Source: Alteromonas macleodii ATCC 27126 (GTDB lineage Bacteria; Pseudomonadota; Gammaproteobacteria; Enterobacterales; Alteromonadaceae). From it: a stretch of 64,000 bases of DNA. Shown in pieces: positions 28,797 to 36,945 of this stretch. Each line of letters starts with the position of its first letter. The stretch's first letter is position 1. Position numbers and translations under genes: made by a program. The stretch covers positions 868,001 to 932,000 of the forward strand of contig NC_018632.1 in assembly GCF_000172635.2 (NCBI RefSeq). The letters are read 5' to 3'. The notes beneath the pieces were generated by a model. It was not told the DNA's origin and ran no database searches. It worked only from the letters and a program-made list of their open reading frames with translations.

Positions 28797-29983
28797 TGCC
28801 AGAAATAATTAAGAACCTAACCGATAAATTTTTATGTGATATCAAGCCGAAGTCATCGAGCCAAATTTTTCGCGACAAGCACAGAACCTATTTGAAATTT
28901 GTTGTGCGGCCCAGCGGCTCTAAGAGTTTTTACTACAGAGCAAAAAAGAATGGGAAAGACCTAAAGCGGAAGATAGGTGATGCTTCGACCATGAGTTTAG
29001 CAACAGCAAGGTTAATTGCAGATAGTCAGCATTCCGGATTCAAAAACGAGAGCCAAAATGGCGTTTCAGTACCGAGCAGTATTAAAAGTCTTACTGTTAA
29101 CTGTATGTTTGAGTTGTATCGAGAGAATGAACTTAAACATAGAAGAACGGTTGCTGGCAGAAAACATGCTCTTGAAGTTGCGTATAATCTTCATGTCAAA
29201 GCCAGTCTCGGCCATCGTGCTGTTGCACAGCTGGATAGAAAAGAAGTTCGTTCGTTCTTCCGAGAACTCGAAGATAAGGGATATTGCGCTCACAACAAAG
29301 CAGTATCAGTGTTAAAAGCAGCGTGTAATTATGTCATCGATTTTGAAGATGCAGGATTAATACTTAATCCATTTGAGCGCATTAAAAAGATGCCAGGTGT
29401 AACGAGAAGCCGATATCTTACTTATCAAGAGGCTGGACAGTTGATGAAAGCATTGGAATATGCCTCAAATCAAGACGTAGCTGATATATATCGTATGGCT
29501 CTTTTTACTGGTGCTAGGCTGACAAATGTGAAGACTATGGAATGGAAAGATATCAACTTAAGTAACGCTGTTTGGTTAATACCTGCGACTCGGACAAAAA
29601 CCAATCAGATTTACGAAATTCCGCTTCACCCGTTGGCAGTTTATCTTCTAAGAAAACGTCAAAAAACTTGTCCAAGTAGCCATTTTGTATTTCCATCCAA
29701 GCAGAAATCAAAATACGGCTACATAACAGGTGGCGATTCGGTGTGGAAGGCGGCGATTAAACGAGCAGGCCTGTATCATGATAACCCTAATATTCGCCCC
29801 AGACCACACGATCTCCGAAGGACATTTGCTACTTGGCAAATTCAGTCAGGAGCTGATGTTAGTGTGGTTTCGAAGGCTCTTTGCCATACTTCGTTAAAGC
29901 ATACAATGGTTTATGCATACGCCAATATCGATCAAGTTAGAAACTCAATTGTCGGAGCGTTTGACAATCTTAATGTAAGTTAA
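28796..29983 (+). CDS. int: Tyrosine integrase of the island
   Basis: 395-residue site-specific recombinase. It has an N-terminal arm-binding DUF4102-like domain (YLKFVVRPSGSKSFYYRAKKNG, about residues 30-60), a core-binding domain (about 95-190), and a catalytic domain with Arg241 (TGARL), His338/Arg341 (HDLRRTFATW), His364 and the nucleophile Tyr373 (HTMVYAY). It is placed directly inside the left attachment core, like most P4-type tRNA integrases. The ATG overlaps an arm-type repeat. It should drive integration and excision at the CAT tRNA. Confidence 0.93.
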   Translation: MPEIIKNLTDKFLCDIKPKSSSQIFRDKHRTYLKFVVRPSGSKSFYYRAKKNGKDLKRKIGDASTMSLATARLIADSQHSGFKNESQNGVSVPSSIKSLTVNCMFELYRENELKHRRTVAGRKHALEVAYNLHVKASLGHRAVAQLDRKEVRSFFRELEDKGYCAHNKAVSVLKAACNYVIDFEDAGLILNPFERIKKMPGVTRSRYLTYQEAGQLMKALEYASNQDVADIYRMALFTGARLTNVKTMEWKDINLSNAVWLIPATRTKTNQIYEIPLHPLAVYLLRKRQKTCPSSHFVFPSKQKSKYGYITGGDSVWKAAIKRAGLYHDNPNIRPRPHDLRRTFATWQIQSGADVSVVSKALCHTSLKHTMVYAYANIDQVRNSIVGAFDNLNVS

Positions 29984-29991
29984 CATAGCCG

Positions 29992-30060
29992 CTAGTGCCC
30001 GAAAGTAACGTTAGAAAATAGCACGTTTTCGTGTTCAATTTTGTCAGCTTCGGGCACTAG
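29992..30060. repeat. 12-bp perfect inverted repeat after int
   Basis: CTAGTGCCCGAA (29992-30003) and TTCGGGCACTAG (30049-30060) enclose 45 bases in the gap between int and the DUF3137 gene. No T-run follows, so this is not a classic terminator; it may be a small insertion remnant or a protein-binding site. Confidence 0.6.
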
Positions 30061-30157
30061 ACACCTTATATAAAAATCTGTAATCTTCGTCGAAAATAAT
30101 AAAGTGCGTAGAGAAAAACTAGATTTTTATCAGCGCTAACAAGAACAAGGAAGTAGT

Positions 30158-31141
30158 ATGAGCAATGAAGCTTTGAAAACGCATCTAGCAAAACTGGAAG
30201 ACTTGCGAGTATCCGCAAAGTCCAGGGATGATATACCGAGTATTGTTGAAGAAATAAAAGAATATTCCAAATCAGGTTCGTATACCTTTCAACAACCGTT
30301 TGTTATATATCTATTATTTATCTCCTTTTTCCTTACCCTAATTATTTATGCGAATTCGTCCTCTGATGAAGGGCTTATGCTTGCAGGTGCTTCATTTATA
30401 GTATTCATAGGCAGTGTTTTTGCGTTTTTCTCAAAGAAAAAGCAAGTAAAAAACGTGGGAAGAAACCTAGGGCATACGGCTTTAGCTTTAGCAAATAATT
30501 TAGTTCCTAATGAAGCTTTTAACGGACGAGAATTATGGAAAGATTTAAAAAGACAATTCCGCGTGTTTAGAGCTGGCGATGAAAGTCAGGAGATTACAGC
30601 CTTGTACGACGGGAAGACAGAAGACGGAGCATTCTTCCAATTGTTTGAATTCAAGTACGTAGATGTCACAGAGGAAGAGGACGAAGACTCAGACGGAAAC
30701 AAAACAACCACCAAAAAAGAAACTACTCATTACGAATATGGTGTCCTTATCCATATGCCATCTTTGCCTTTGATGACTATTAATACGAGAAGTCAGTTCA
30801 AAGAGAAATGGGATTCGGCGAGCAAAGAGTTTAACAAAAAGTTCAAGATAAGGTGCTCCAACCCTGTAGAAACAGCAAAGTTTTTCAATCCCGCTTGTGT
30901 ACTTAAATTTGAAGAGTCATTTAAGAATATACGTTACCTAGATATGACCCCCTCTGCATATGTTTGTATATCTGCTAAGAAAGATATATTCCCAAAAAGC
31001 TTTGGTGTTCCTCATATCAAGAAAAGTGATGAGTACATATCGTATTTGTCAGCCCCTCCAAAAATAGAAGCCCTTAGAGCATTAAGAGACTTCATTGATT
31101 ATTCGAACTCAAGAAATACTATTAAAAAGGAAGCGGTTTAA
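30158..31141 (+). CDS. DUF3137-like membrane protein
   Basis: 327 residues. Two adjacent TM helices (about 46-66 and 71-90) follow a short helical N-terminus; the rest is a soluble domain. The segment FNKKFKIRCSNPVETAKFFNPACVLKFEE resembles DUF3137 proteins. An acidic-basic low-complexity patch (EEEDEDSDGNKTTTKKETT) interrupts it at about 178-196. Good RBS (AAGGAAG). The stop overlaps the start of the LemA gene by one base, so the pair is coupled; DUF3137 and LemA genes are often neighbours. Function unknown. Lower GC than the flanking core. Confidence 0.65.
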   Translation: MSNEALKTHLAKLEDLRVSAKSRDDIPSIVEEIKEYSKSGSYTFQQPFVIYLLFISFFLTLIIYANSSSDEGLMLAGASFIVFIGSVFAFFSKKKQVKNVGRNLGHTALALANNLVPNEAFNGRELWKDLKRQFRVFRAGDESQEITALYDGKTEDGAFFQLFEFKYVDVTEEEDEDSDGNKTTTKKETTHYEYGVLIHMPSLPLMTINTRSQFKEKWDSASKEFNKKFKIRCSNPVETAKFFNPACVLKFEESFKNIRYLDMTPSAYVCISAKKDIFPKSFGVPHIKKSDEYISYLSAPPKIEALRALRDFIDYSNSRNTIKKEAV

Positions 31142-31791
31142 TGGATAACATAGTCCCATACCTAATAATCGCGATAGTTGTCATCTCAATTATCGTAATG
31201 TACAACACAATTATAGGAAGAATGAATCGGGCTAAGCGAGCTTGGTCAGATGTAATAACCTACGAAAAACTAAAAAGTGAGTTAATACCAAAATTAGTAA
31301 ATCTTACTGAAGAATTTAAAGTCTTCGAAACGAATTTTATTGAGCAAGTTACAGCTATGCGTACAGCAATATCGTCTATCTCTAAAGATGATATTGATAT
31401 CGAGAAATTGAACGAAATTGAGGCTCGCTCTAATCAGGTTTTTGGTACGTTTAAGGCGGTAGCAGAAAGCTATCCAGAACTCGGTTCAACCCAAGTTGTA
31501 AGAGATCTACTCAGTCAAATAGCAGATAAGAGTGAAAATGTTGCAGCTGCGATTACAATTTATAACCGAAGCGTAGAACAGTTTAATAATTCTGTTGAGA
31601 TGTTTCCAATTAACGTTGTTAACGGTCTACTTGCTAAGAAAGACAAACTTAAGACCTTCACTCAATCTGGGCTAACAGATGAGTACGACTATAAACCTAA
31701 TTTTCATAGAATTCGTTATAGTCTCTCGCTTAATATAATTGGTTTATTAAAGCTGCGGAGAACCGAAAGGATTTTACGGCTCCGTAGCTAA
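31141..31791 (+). CDS. LemA family protein
   Basis: 216 residues. An N-terminal TM helix (about 5-22), then the LemA helical bundle: YNTIIGRMNRAKRAWSDV, LIPKLVNLTEEF, a later IYNRSVEQFNNSVEMFPINVV signature. Standard LemA proteins end shortly after this signature; here about 45 residues follow, including a basic tail. Likely inner-membrane anchored with a cytoplasmic helical domain. Coupled to the DUF3137 gene. Role unknown; presence in a defence-rich island makes a membrane-sensing role conceivable but unproven. Confidence 0.82.
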   Translation: MDNIVPYLIIAIVVISIIVMYNTIIGRMNRAKRAWSDVITYEKLKSELIPKLVNLTEEFKVFETNFIEQVTAMRTAISSISKDDIDIEKLNEIEARSNQVFGTFKAVAESYPELGSTQVVRDLLSQIADKSENVAAAITIYNRSVEQFNNSVEMFPINVVNGLLAKKDKLKTFTQSGLTDEYDYKPNFHRIRYSLSLNIIGLLKLRRTERILRLRS

Positions 31792-31821
31792 ATATTATTT
31801 TGAAAGAAGTTTTAGTTATTT

Positions 31822-32121
31822 TTACTTCACGAACTTTGGCTCTAAATAGCGCAGATTTTTATAAGCATTAAGCCAAGGCTTACCTACTAAATCCCGCACA
31901 TCTACAATCCCTTTTTTTTGCTCCATCAGGAGAAAGTTTAGAGGGATAAGTATTTCTCTATCTAGTTCGTTTAACTTATCGCTTAACGATAGGAGATTAG
32001 CATCGCTAAGTTGGATAATGGAGTTTACTTTATGCAAACTAGTGGACTCTAAACCTTTGAGGCATTGCTCGCGAACCTTGAAAGCTGCTAATTTACACTG
32101 AGCAATATGATCGTACTTCAT
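31822..32121 (-). CDS. Hypothetical 99-aa protein
   Basis: No family recognised. The ATG at 32121 (MKYDHIAQCKLAAFKVREQC) has GAAGGA 8 bases upstream; the open frame extends to 32253 but that part looks non-coding. Mostly helical and soluble, with a leucine-rich middle (LLSLSDKLNELDREILIPLNFLLMEQ) and a basic C-terminus. A 7-bp inverted repeat TTATGCT/AGCATAA (32190-32208) about 70-90 bases upstream could be an operator. It is divergent from the candidate small RNA and the RepA-like gene. Confidence 0.55.
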   Translation of the reverse strand: MKYDHIAQCKLAAFKVREQCLKGLESTSLHKVNSIIQLSDANLLSLSDKLNELDREILIPLNFLLMEQKKGIVDVRDLVGKPWLNAYKNLRYLEPKFVK

Positions 32122-32241
32122 GAATTTTTTCCTTCTATATTTAATCAGGAAGGACTTTATCCTAGGGTAATGTTTTTTTGATGCTGTGATTATGCTAACT
32201 AAGCATAACCTTGTTTGAAAAAATATTGTTTCAACAGTTAC

Positions 32242-32353
32242 AATCCTACTCATGCAATGAGCATCGTCTTCGACATGCTCATTGCATGAGTAGGATTCTT
32301 ATCTGCGAAATACTCTTAAGTTTCGCAAGTTACAAAGCATAATTTGCTTTTTT
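32242..32353 (+). ncRNA. Candidate structured small RNA upstream of the RepA-like gene
   Basis: Three consecutive hairpins. First, a perfect 23-bp stem (32242-32264 with 32275-32297) whose short loop contains a GTC-TTC-GAC mini-stem. Second, TGCGAAA (32304-32310) with TTTCGCA (32321-32327). Third, AAAGCA (32334-32339) with TGCTTT (32345-32350), followed by more Ts, which resembles an intrinsic terminator. No ORF is present. No convincing -35/-10 pair was found. Alternatives: replication-control element, or DNA-level hairpin for a replication protein. A further GGCAAT-GA-ATTGCC hairpin lies at 32392-32405. Confidence 0.5.
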
Positions 32354-32471
32354 CTAAAAAAAATTTTCGAGTTACTTTAAACACTTCATCGGGCAATGAA
32401 TTGCCTTTTCGCTAACCAGTACATAAACAAAAAAACAGTGGACAAACATGCCTTATTAAAAAGGGTTTGAA

Positions 32472-33374
32472 ATGTTATTAAGAAATTTAGAAAACGATGT
32501 CGTGCAGTCAGCCGGAAAGGGCGTTACTAACATTATCACTGCACCAGGCGTTGCCTTCGATAAGTTTAAAGCTCAAGCTGAATCAACGTTATCTGGAAAA
32601 GTAGACCTAGACGGTCTGAAGATGATGAACTCTGGGGAGTTATTAAAAACTACTATAGCCAAAAGAGAGGAGTTGCTTGGGCATTTAGTTTTATCACGAA
32701 CAATAAACAATATATCAGGAGAAGCAGGACTGGGTAAGTCTACAATCACAATGGCTATATGCGCCGCTATTGCGACAGCTGGAAAATTTTTGAAATGGGA
32801 AGCAAAAACTCCTTCAAGAGTGCTTTACGTAGACGGTGAGATGCTTCTTTCGGATCTCAAAACACGTATCAAGAAAATGTGCCACCAAATGGACGTTAAC
32901 CAGAAGCTCTTGTTTATGGAAAATCTGATATTTCTGAACGGGGAATTTTGTGCAGATGGACTACCGTCGTTATTAACACAGGAAGGACAGACGCTTATTG
33001 AACTGAAACTATTGGAGTCAAAAGCAAAGGTAATTGTATTGGATAACCTTACATCCCTTCTACCTGATTGTGACTCTGCTGATACAGTAGCTATGAAAGC
33101 ATTTTTACAATGGTTAAAGAATCTCAGATACGCCGGATACACTGTTATTACGATTAATCATATGACTAAATCGGGAGCACGTTGTGGCAGTGTTGTACTT
33201 GATACATACAATGACATGACAATTGACCTAACAGCTGAGGTAAGAAACAAGGAAAAAACAGGTAATACACGTTTTACGTTTGCCAAATCCAGGCATTTGT
33301 CAGCGAGTCAGAAGAGAGACTTCATATATAGATATGATGATGACGAGTCTGGGCAAACCTTCACGCTTGTCTGA
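32472..33374 (+). CDS. RepA-like AAA/RecA-fold ATPase
   Basis: 300-residue ATPase of the RepA/AAA_25 group. Walker A GEAGLGKST at 83-91, DGEM after the second strand, Walker B VIVLDNLTSLLPD, then TVITINHMTKSG. Related proteins are hexameric replicative helicases of small plasmids or accessory ATPases of integrative elements. An RBS (AAAGGG) precedes the ATG. Its last three codons and stop lie in the left arm of a 10-bp hairpin (33365-33387). Together with the hairpin-rich DNA on both sides and the Replic_Relax-like gene it suggests an autonomous replication or mobilisation module. Confidence 0.8.
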   Translation: MLLRNLENDVVQSAGKGVTNIITAPGVAFDKFKAQAESTLSGKVDLDGLKMMNSGELLKTTIAKREELLGHLVLSRTINNISGEAGLGKSTITMAICAAIATAGKFLKWEAKTPSRVLYVDGEMLLSDLKTRIKKMCHQMDVNQKLLFMENLIFLNGEFCADGLPSLLTQEGQTLIELKLLESKAKVIVLDNLTSLLPDCDSADTVAMKAFLQWLKNLRYAGYTVITINHMTKSGARCGSVVLDTYNDMTIDLTAEVRNKEKTGNTRFTFAKSRHLSASQKRDFIYRYDDDESGQTFTLV

Positions 33375-33796
33375 CTTTCAGACAAGCTAAAATATCTCTC
33401 ATTGAAAATGAGAAACAAATCGCGTTAGCAAGAAATAACGAAGTTGATTTCGTAGCGATAGCCGATTGAAAATCGTAAAGCGCATCGTAGTGACAGTAAG
33501 GATACGGAGCATCGTGATTGCGGGGCCTTCTCACCCCGCATTCTTCCCGCAATCACGATGCTCCGCATCCGTAAGGCGGGTGCGATGCGCTGCTTTGGAA
33601 TGGTTTTGCTAAAAGCAAAAGTGCAGCGAGAGGCTACATGTAGCTGGTAGCAAGCAATTTCGAAGCACTATACGAAGTAGATTTAGCAAGCAGTAGTGCT
33701 TGCTCACCTCGCTGTGATTACCTGTTGGTAATCCATCTCCTTTAAACAAATTAAGGGATTTCGCTTTCCACTTCGCTACTTATTGTTGTCAATAAG
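33365..33796. other. Dense hairpin array, 430 bp, possible origin or structured RNA
   Basis: Non-coding gap between the RepA-like and Replic_Relax-like genes. Stems seen: 33365-33374/33378-33387 (10 bp); 33397-33403/33407-33413 (7); 33438-33442/33449-33453 (5); 33463-33467/33471-33475 (5); 33500-33524/33546-33570 (25 bp, one mismatch) with alternative inner GCGGGG/CCCCGC 33520-33525/33534-33539 and outer 33479-33487/33583-33591; 33604-33610/33614-33620 (7); palindrome 33633-33644; 33685-33692/33697-33704 (8); 33624-33630/33708-33714 (7); 33716-33722/33727-33733 (7); 33779-33785/33790-33796 (7), which overlaps the next RBS. Candidate oriT, oriV or large structured RNA. Confidence 0.6.
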
Positions 33797-33807
33797 GAGA
33801 GATGATC

Positions 33808-34584
33808 ATGAGCGTAGCGAGATTTGAAAGAGGAATTCTGAAGAGGTACATCCAATCGACCTCCACCAAAGATAGGCATAAAGCAAAGTTACTCAGCTTA
33901 CTAGACTGGATATGGCGTTGGGGATTCACGAGCACGGCTGTATTGGAAGAATTATGGCAATTAGATCGTTCAACAATAAACAGAATGATTCGCAGGTATA
34001 TCAACGAAGAAATGGTTACCGAAGTTGCCACTTTCAGCTGTAGAGATAAAAGACTTTTTCTGCTTAAGCCTGAAGGTTTGAGACTTTTACAGAGATATCA
34101 TGATGAAACCCTCAATTATTCCGTGAAGCCTTCTACGCTTAATTTCAAAACAATCACCCACGACTTAATGTGTCAAGCAATAGTTGCGAGAGGCTGCGCA
34201 GAAGGGCGATATCAGTTCTATGTCACGGAATCAGAACAAGCGAAGGAATACCTTAAGAAAACTAGACGATGCGATGCAATAGCTTTTGAAATCGAATCTG
34301 GCGAACTTGTAGGAATTGAAGTTGAAGCGTCAGCAAAAACAATACCGCACAGAAAAGACTGTCTGATAGCAACTCGGCGCATGATAGAAGACGAAAATAG
34401 GTTTAATCGAGTCCTTTACTATTCTCATAAACGAAAACACTTAAAAGATGCTGAAAGGGTGCATCAGAAACTTTTCGACAAGCCAGAAAACGGTCTAGAT
34501 GCCGAATGGTTTAACGCTCATTTGAAACTTGTATATTCTCGTGAATATATCGATATGCTCTATCACAAGTTCTGGTGTCATTGA
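33808..34584 (+). CDS. Replic_Relax/MobC-like winged-helix protein
   Basis: 258 residues. The N-terminal half is a winged helix (LLSLLDWIWRWGFTSTAVLEELWQLDRSTINRMIRRYINEEMV, then FLLKPEGLRLLQRY). The C-terminal half has THDLMCQAIVARGCAEGRYQFYVTESEQ and CDAIAFEIESGELVGIEVEASAKT, which resembles a nuclease-like fold of replication-relaxation/MobC proteins. The ATG at 33808 has AAGGAGA at correct spacing; the ATG at 33802 is too close. The RBS can be masked by the last hairpin of the upstream array. It likely binds the adjacent structured DNA. Assignment by pattern. Confidence 0.6.
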   Translation: MSVARFERGILKRYIQSTSTKDRHKAKLLSLLDWIWRWGFTSTAVLEELWQLDRSTINRMIRRYINEEMVTEVATFSCRDKRLFLLKPEGLRLLQRYHDETLNYSVKPSTLNFKTITHDLMCQAIVARGCAEGRYQFYVTESEQAKEYLKKTRRCDAIAFEIESGELVGIEVEASAKTIPHRKDCLIATRRMIEDENRFNRVLYYSHKRKHLKDAERVHQKLFDKPENGLDAEWFNAHLKLVYSREYIDMLYHKFWCH

Positions 34585-35077
34585 GCATTTTATATTGTTT
34601 ATCTGAAAAAGCTTGATTATAAGAGGATGCTGATGGTTTAAGTACCAGATGTTTTTGAAGTAATCACTCTTTCAACTCTGACGTGTTTGCTATTGGTCAT
34701 TAGCGCTTATTAGAGAGATAGGTGCCCGATGACGGCGTTACACACGCAGCAGAAGAGCAGTAATATAAGGAGAATCAAAACCTATTTTCAGATGTGCGCA
34801 GCTTAGCTTGGTTTTGCATTTAGTCTACTTGGTGAGGCAGCATAAAAAATCGATTTGTATTAGCTGTCTAAAACATTCTTTTGTTTCAATATTCAGGGAA
34901 ACTCCAAACTGAGTGTTTTCGTCCGAAGCGCTTTTAGGCTCAGTGTCTTAAGGGAATCGCCTTCTTTGACTTTCAGTAATTGGAGCGATCTGGCACTATG
35001 AGAAAAAATGAAAATATTTTCGGTAGAAAAGCGCGTTTAGCGTGCTATCAAGTTGTTAAGTAGAGCAATTGGTAAAT
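34585..35077. other. 493-bp gap without a supported gene
   Basis: Tiny open frames exist (25 codons from 34729, 21 codons from 34998) but neither has convincing coding signs. No strong hairpin or repeat stands out. It presumably holds the promoter of the DUF4365-PLD gene. Confidence 0.5.
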
Positions 35078-35995
35078 ATGAGCGATAAAGATTTACTTGC
35101 TGAAGAAGGTGTTTATTCAGTCGGAAGAGTATTCCAAAAGGAACTAAAGTGGATCTTTCGAGACCAACCAAAGGCAGACCATGGAATAGATGCGCATGTA
35201 GAGGTTTGTAACAATGGAACTCCAAGCGGTCAGTTAGTAGCTGTTCAAATTAAATCAGGAGAAAGTTTTTTTAAGGAATATTGTGAAGAGGGCTTTATAT
35301 TCAGATTCGGTGATTGGCATCACAAATATTGGTTAGGCCACTGTCTCCCTGTAATTATTGTTTTATATAATCCTGTTGATGATCTTATATTTTGGCAGAA
35401 GGTTAACGATGAAACCATCAAATCTACAGGAAAGAATTGGAAAGTAACAATTCCTTATGAAAACTTGCTTAAACACAACTCTGGTATTGATATTTCTCAG
35501 GCATCAGTTTTTACTACTGGTGGTTATGAAAAAATTGATCAGTTCTCTTATTTTAGAGATGTGGAGATTGTCCACGCAGAAAAGGTAATTGCACCTTTGA
35601 TGAACTGTATAAGAAATACTAAAGATGAAATATTAGTCTGTGCTCCATACATAGATTCTGACTTTTTAAGCATACTTAATGTTTTGTCCTTCAGCGCGAA
35701 AGTTAAACTTGTAACGAGCGCTGGATTACAAGAGCACGTTGAAAGCACTATTCGATATCACGACAGCAACAGCAAAAATTTTAGTATCAAAATAAATAGT
35801 CACGTTCACGACAGGTTTGTCGTGATCGATAAAAAATTCTCCTTTATGTCATCTAGAAATTTCACCCAAGTATTTGATAGGAAGAGCCAAAATATGGAGC
35901 TAATCTTTCCAGCAACGGATGAAAAAACGGTTAATCAATATGTAACTATATTCAATATGCTTTGGGAAGAAAGCGCAGCTATACTAGATGGTTAA
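35078..35995 (+). CDS. DUF4365 nuclease-like domain fused to PLD-like domain
   Basis: 305-residue putative defence effector. The N-terminal DUF4365-like domain has a PD-(D/E)xK layout: Asp in HGIDAHVEV, then QLVAVQIKSGES with the Gln-x-Lys, and YWLGHCLPVIIVLYNP. The C-terminal part (about 165-300) is PLD-like with HDRFVVIDKKFSFMSSRNFT, an HKD-type motif in which the Lys position is Arg. Only one such motif is present, so dimerisation would be needed. The start is ATG 35078; a TTG at 35069 is possible. It stands alone between the mobility module and the R-M system. Not a named system that I recognise. Confidence 0.65.
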   Translation: MSDKDLLAEEGVYSVGRVFQKELKWIFRDQPKADHGIDAHVEVCNNGTPSGQLVAVQIKSGESFFKEYCEEGFIFRFGDWHHKYWLGHCLPVIIVLYNPVDDLIFWQKVNDETIKSTGKNWKVTIPYENLLKHNSGIDISQASVFTTGGYEKIDQFSYFRDVEIVHAEKVIAPLMNCIRNTKDEILVCAPYIDSDFLSILNVLSFSAKVKLVTSAGLQEHVESTIRYHDSNSKNFSIKINSHVHDRFVVIDKKFSFMSSRNFTQVFDRKSQNMELIFPATDEKTVNQYVTIFNMLWEESAAILDG

Positions 35996-36060
35996 TTCGT
36001 TCAACGAGTCAATATCGAAGCTGCTATTATTGGATCGCTATCAAATTTCTTTATGTAGAA

Positions 36061-36092
36061 AAAAGCCCCTGCTATTTTCAGAAGGAGCTTTT
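36061..36092 (+). terminator. Terminator-like hairpin after DUF4365-PLD gene
   Basis: AAAAGC-c-CCT (36061-36070) can pair with AGG-a-GCTTTT (36083-36092), with one internal mismatch. The rest of the gap to 36345 has a CCAGCA/TGCTGG hairpin near 36210-36229 and a GGCGG/CCGCC pair near 36176-36200, without a recognised function. Confidence 0.5.
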
Positions 36093-36290
36093 CCGTTGTT
36101 AGTCTTTTAACTTAAAATTTAGTCCAGCTATAACTGGGAAAGTTAACATTCACGTACTGTGAAAAGAAACTAAAGTGGCGGCGAGGTTTGCAGAACCCGC
36201 CAGTTAGTAGACCAGCAGTGAAATGCTGGGACGCCAACTGCAACGTCGGCAATTTTCATCCAGTTCATTGATATATAGAACCAGAGCAAG

Positions 36291-36314
36291 AAAAAAGGAG
36301 CCTTCGAGGCTCCT
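36291..36314 (-). terminator. Terminator of the 133-aa minus-strand gene
   Basis: GGAGCC (36297-36302), a TTCGA loop and GGCTCC; read on the minus strand it is followed by a six-T run (36291-36296). Confidence 0.8.
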
Positions 36315-36344
36315 AATGAGGAAATTTGACAAACTGTGGGGATG

Positions 36345-36746
36345 TCAATTGCAGCATTGTTCCATAAAGTTATCGAATGCTTCTTGCCAACGGTAGAGTG
36401 AACTGTCAGAAAAAAATGAATCTTGCGAGAGAAGAAAAATACGACGGAAAGCATGTTCATCAACACTTTCTCTGCAATAGTTTACTATCTCAGCATGAAA
36501 TACATACATCACCACATCCACTAACTCAGCATCGATATATTGCTGCTGAAGCGCTTCAGGAAGCTTGTGATGTAGTGATTTACTGACAGACATTCCGTTT
36601 ATGCCCCTATCACCAAGATGGAGGTAAATTCCAGCTTTCGAGTCGGGATCAAACAGCATTGCCACGCGTCCGAGATCGCTCTCTTTCCAGGGCGAACGAC
36701 TCATTCGAGTGTAAGTTTTATGAAACTCAATTTTTTGTGAACTCAT
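36345..36746 (-). CDS. Hypothetical 133-aa protein
   Basis: No family recognised. A soluble protein with a beta-rich first half (GRVAMLFDPDSKAGIYLHLGDRGINGMSV) and a helical second half ending YRWQEAFDNFMEQCCN. It has its own terminator downstream. It lies on the minus strand behind the interrupted small ORF and ahead of the type I R-M operon, so it may be cargo or a regulator. Codon pattern and a clean ATG support a real gene. Confidence 0.55.
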   Translation of the reverse strand: MSSQKIEFHKTYTRMSRSPWKESDLGRVAMLFDPDSKAGIYLHLGDRGINGMSVSKSLHHKLPEALQQQYIDAELVDVVMYVFHAEIVNYCRESVDEHAFRRIFLLSQDSFFSDSSLYRWQEAFDNFMEQCCN

Positions 36747-36945
36747 TTAAAATACTCAGTAGTTGTCCTAGTGTTAACTAAGCTCACGGTGCGAGTATTT
36801 CGTCGCGCTCACGTTAAATATAAATTACTAGCGCCCGTATCTCGGCCTAATGTGGTTCCTACAGACAAAGTCAGAGCAGGTTATAGAGCTTGAGCGATTG
36901 AGCCAGATGGGTCATCTTTCCTACCTCAGTGCAGATTATATTTTG

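Noticed and set aside
34729..35062. Tiny ORFs of 25 and 21 codons
   Set aside because: No convincing RBS spacing, family or codon signal.
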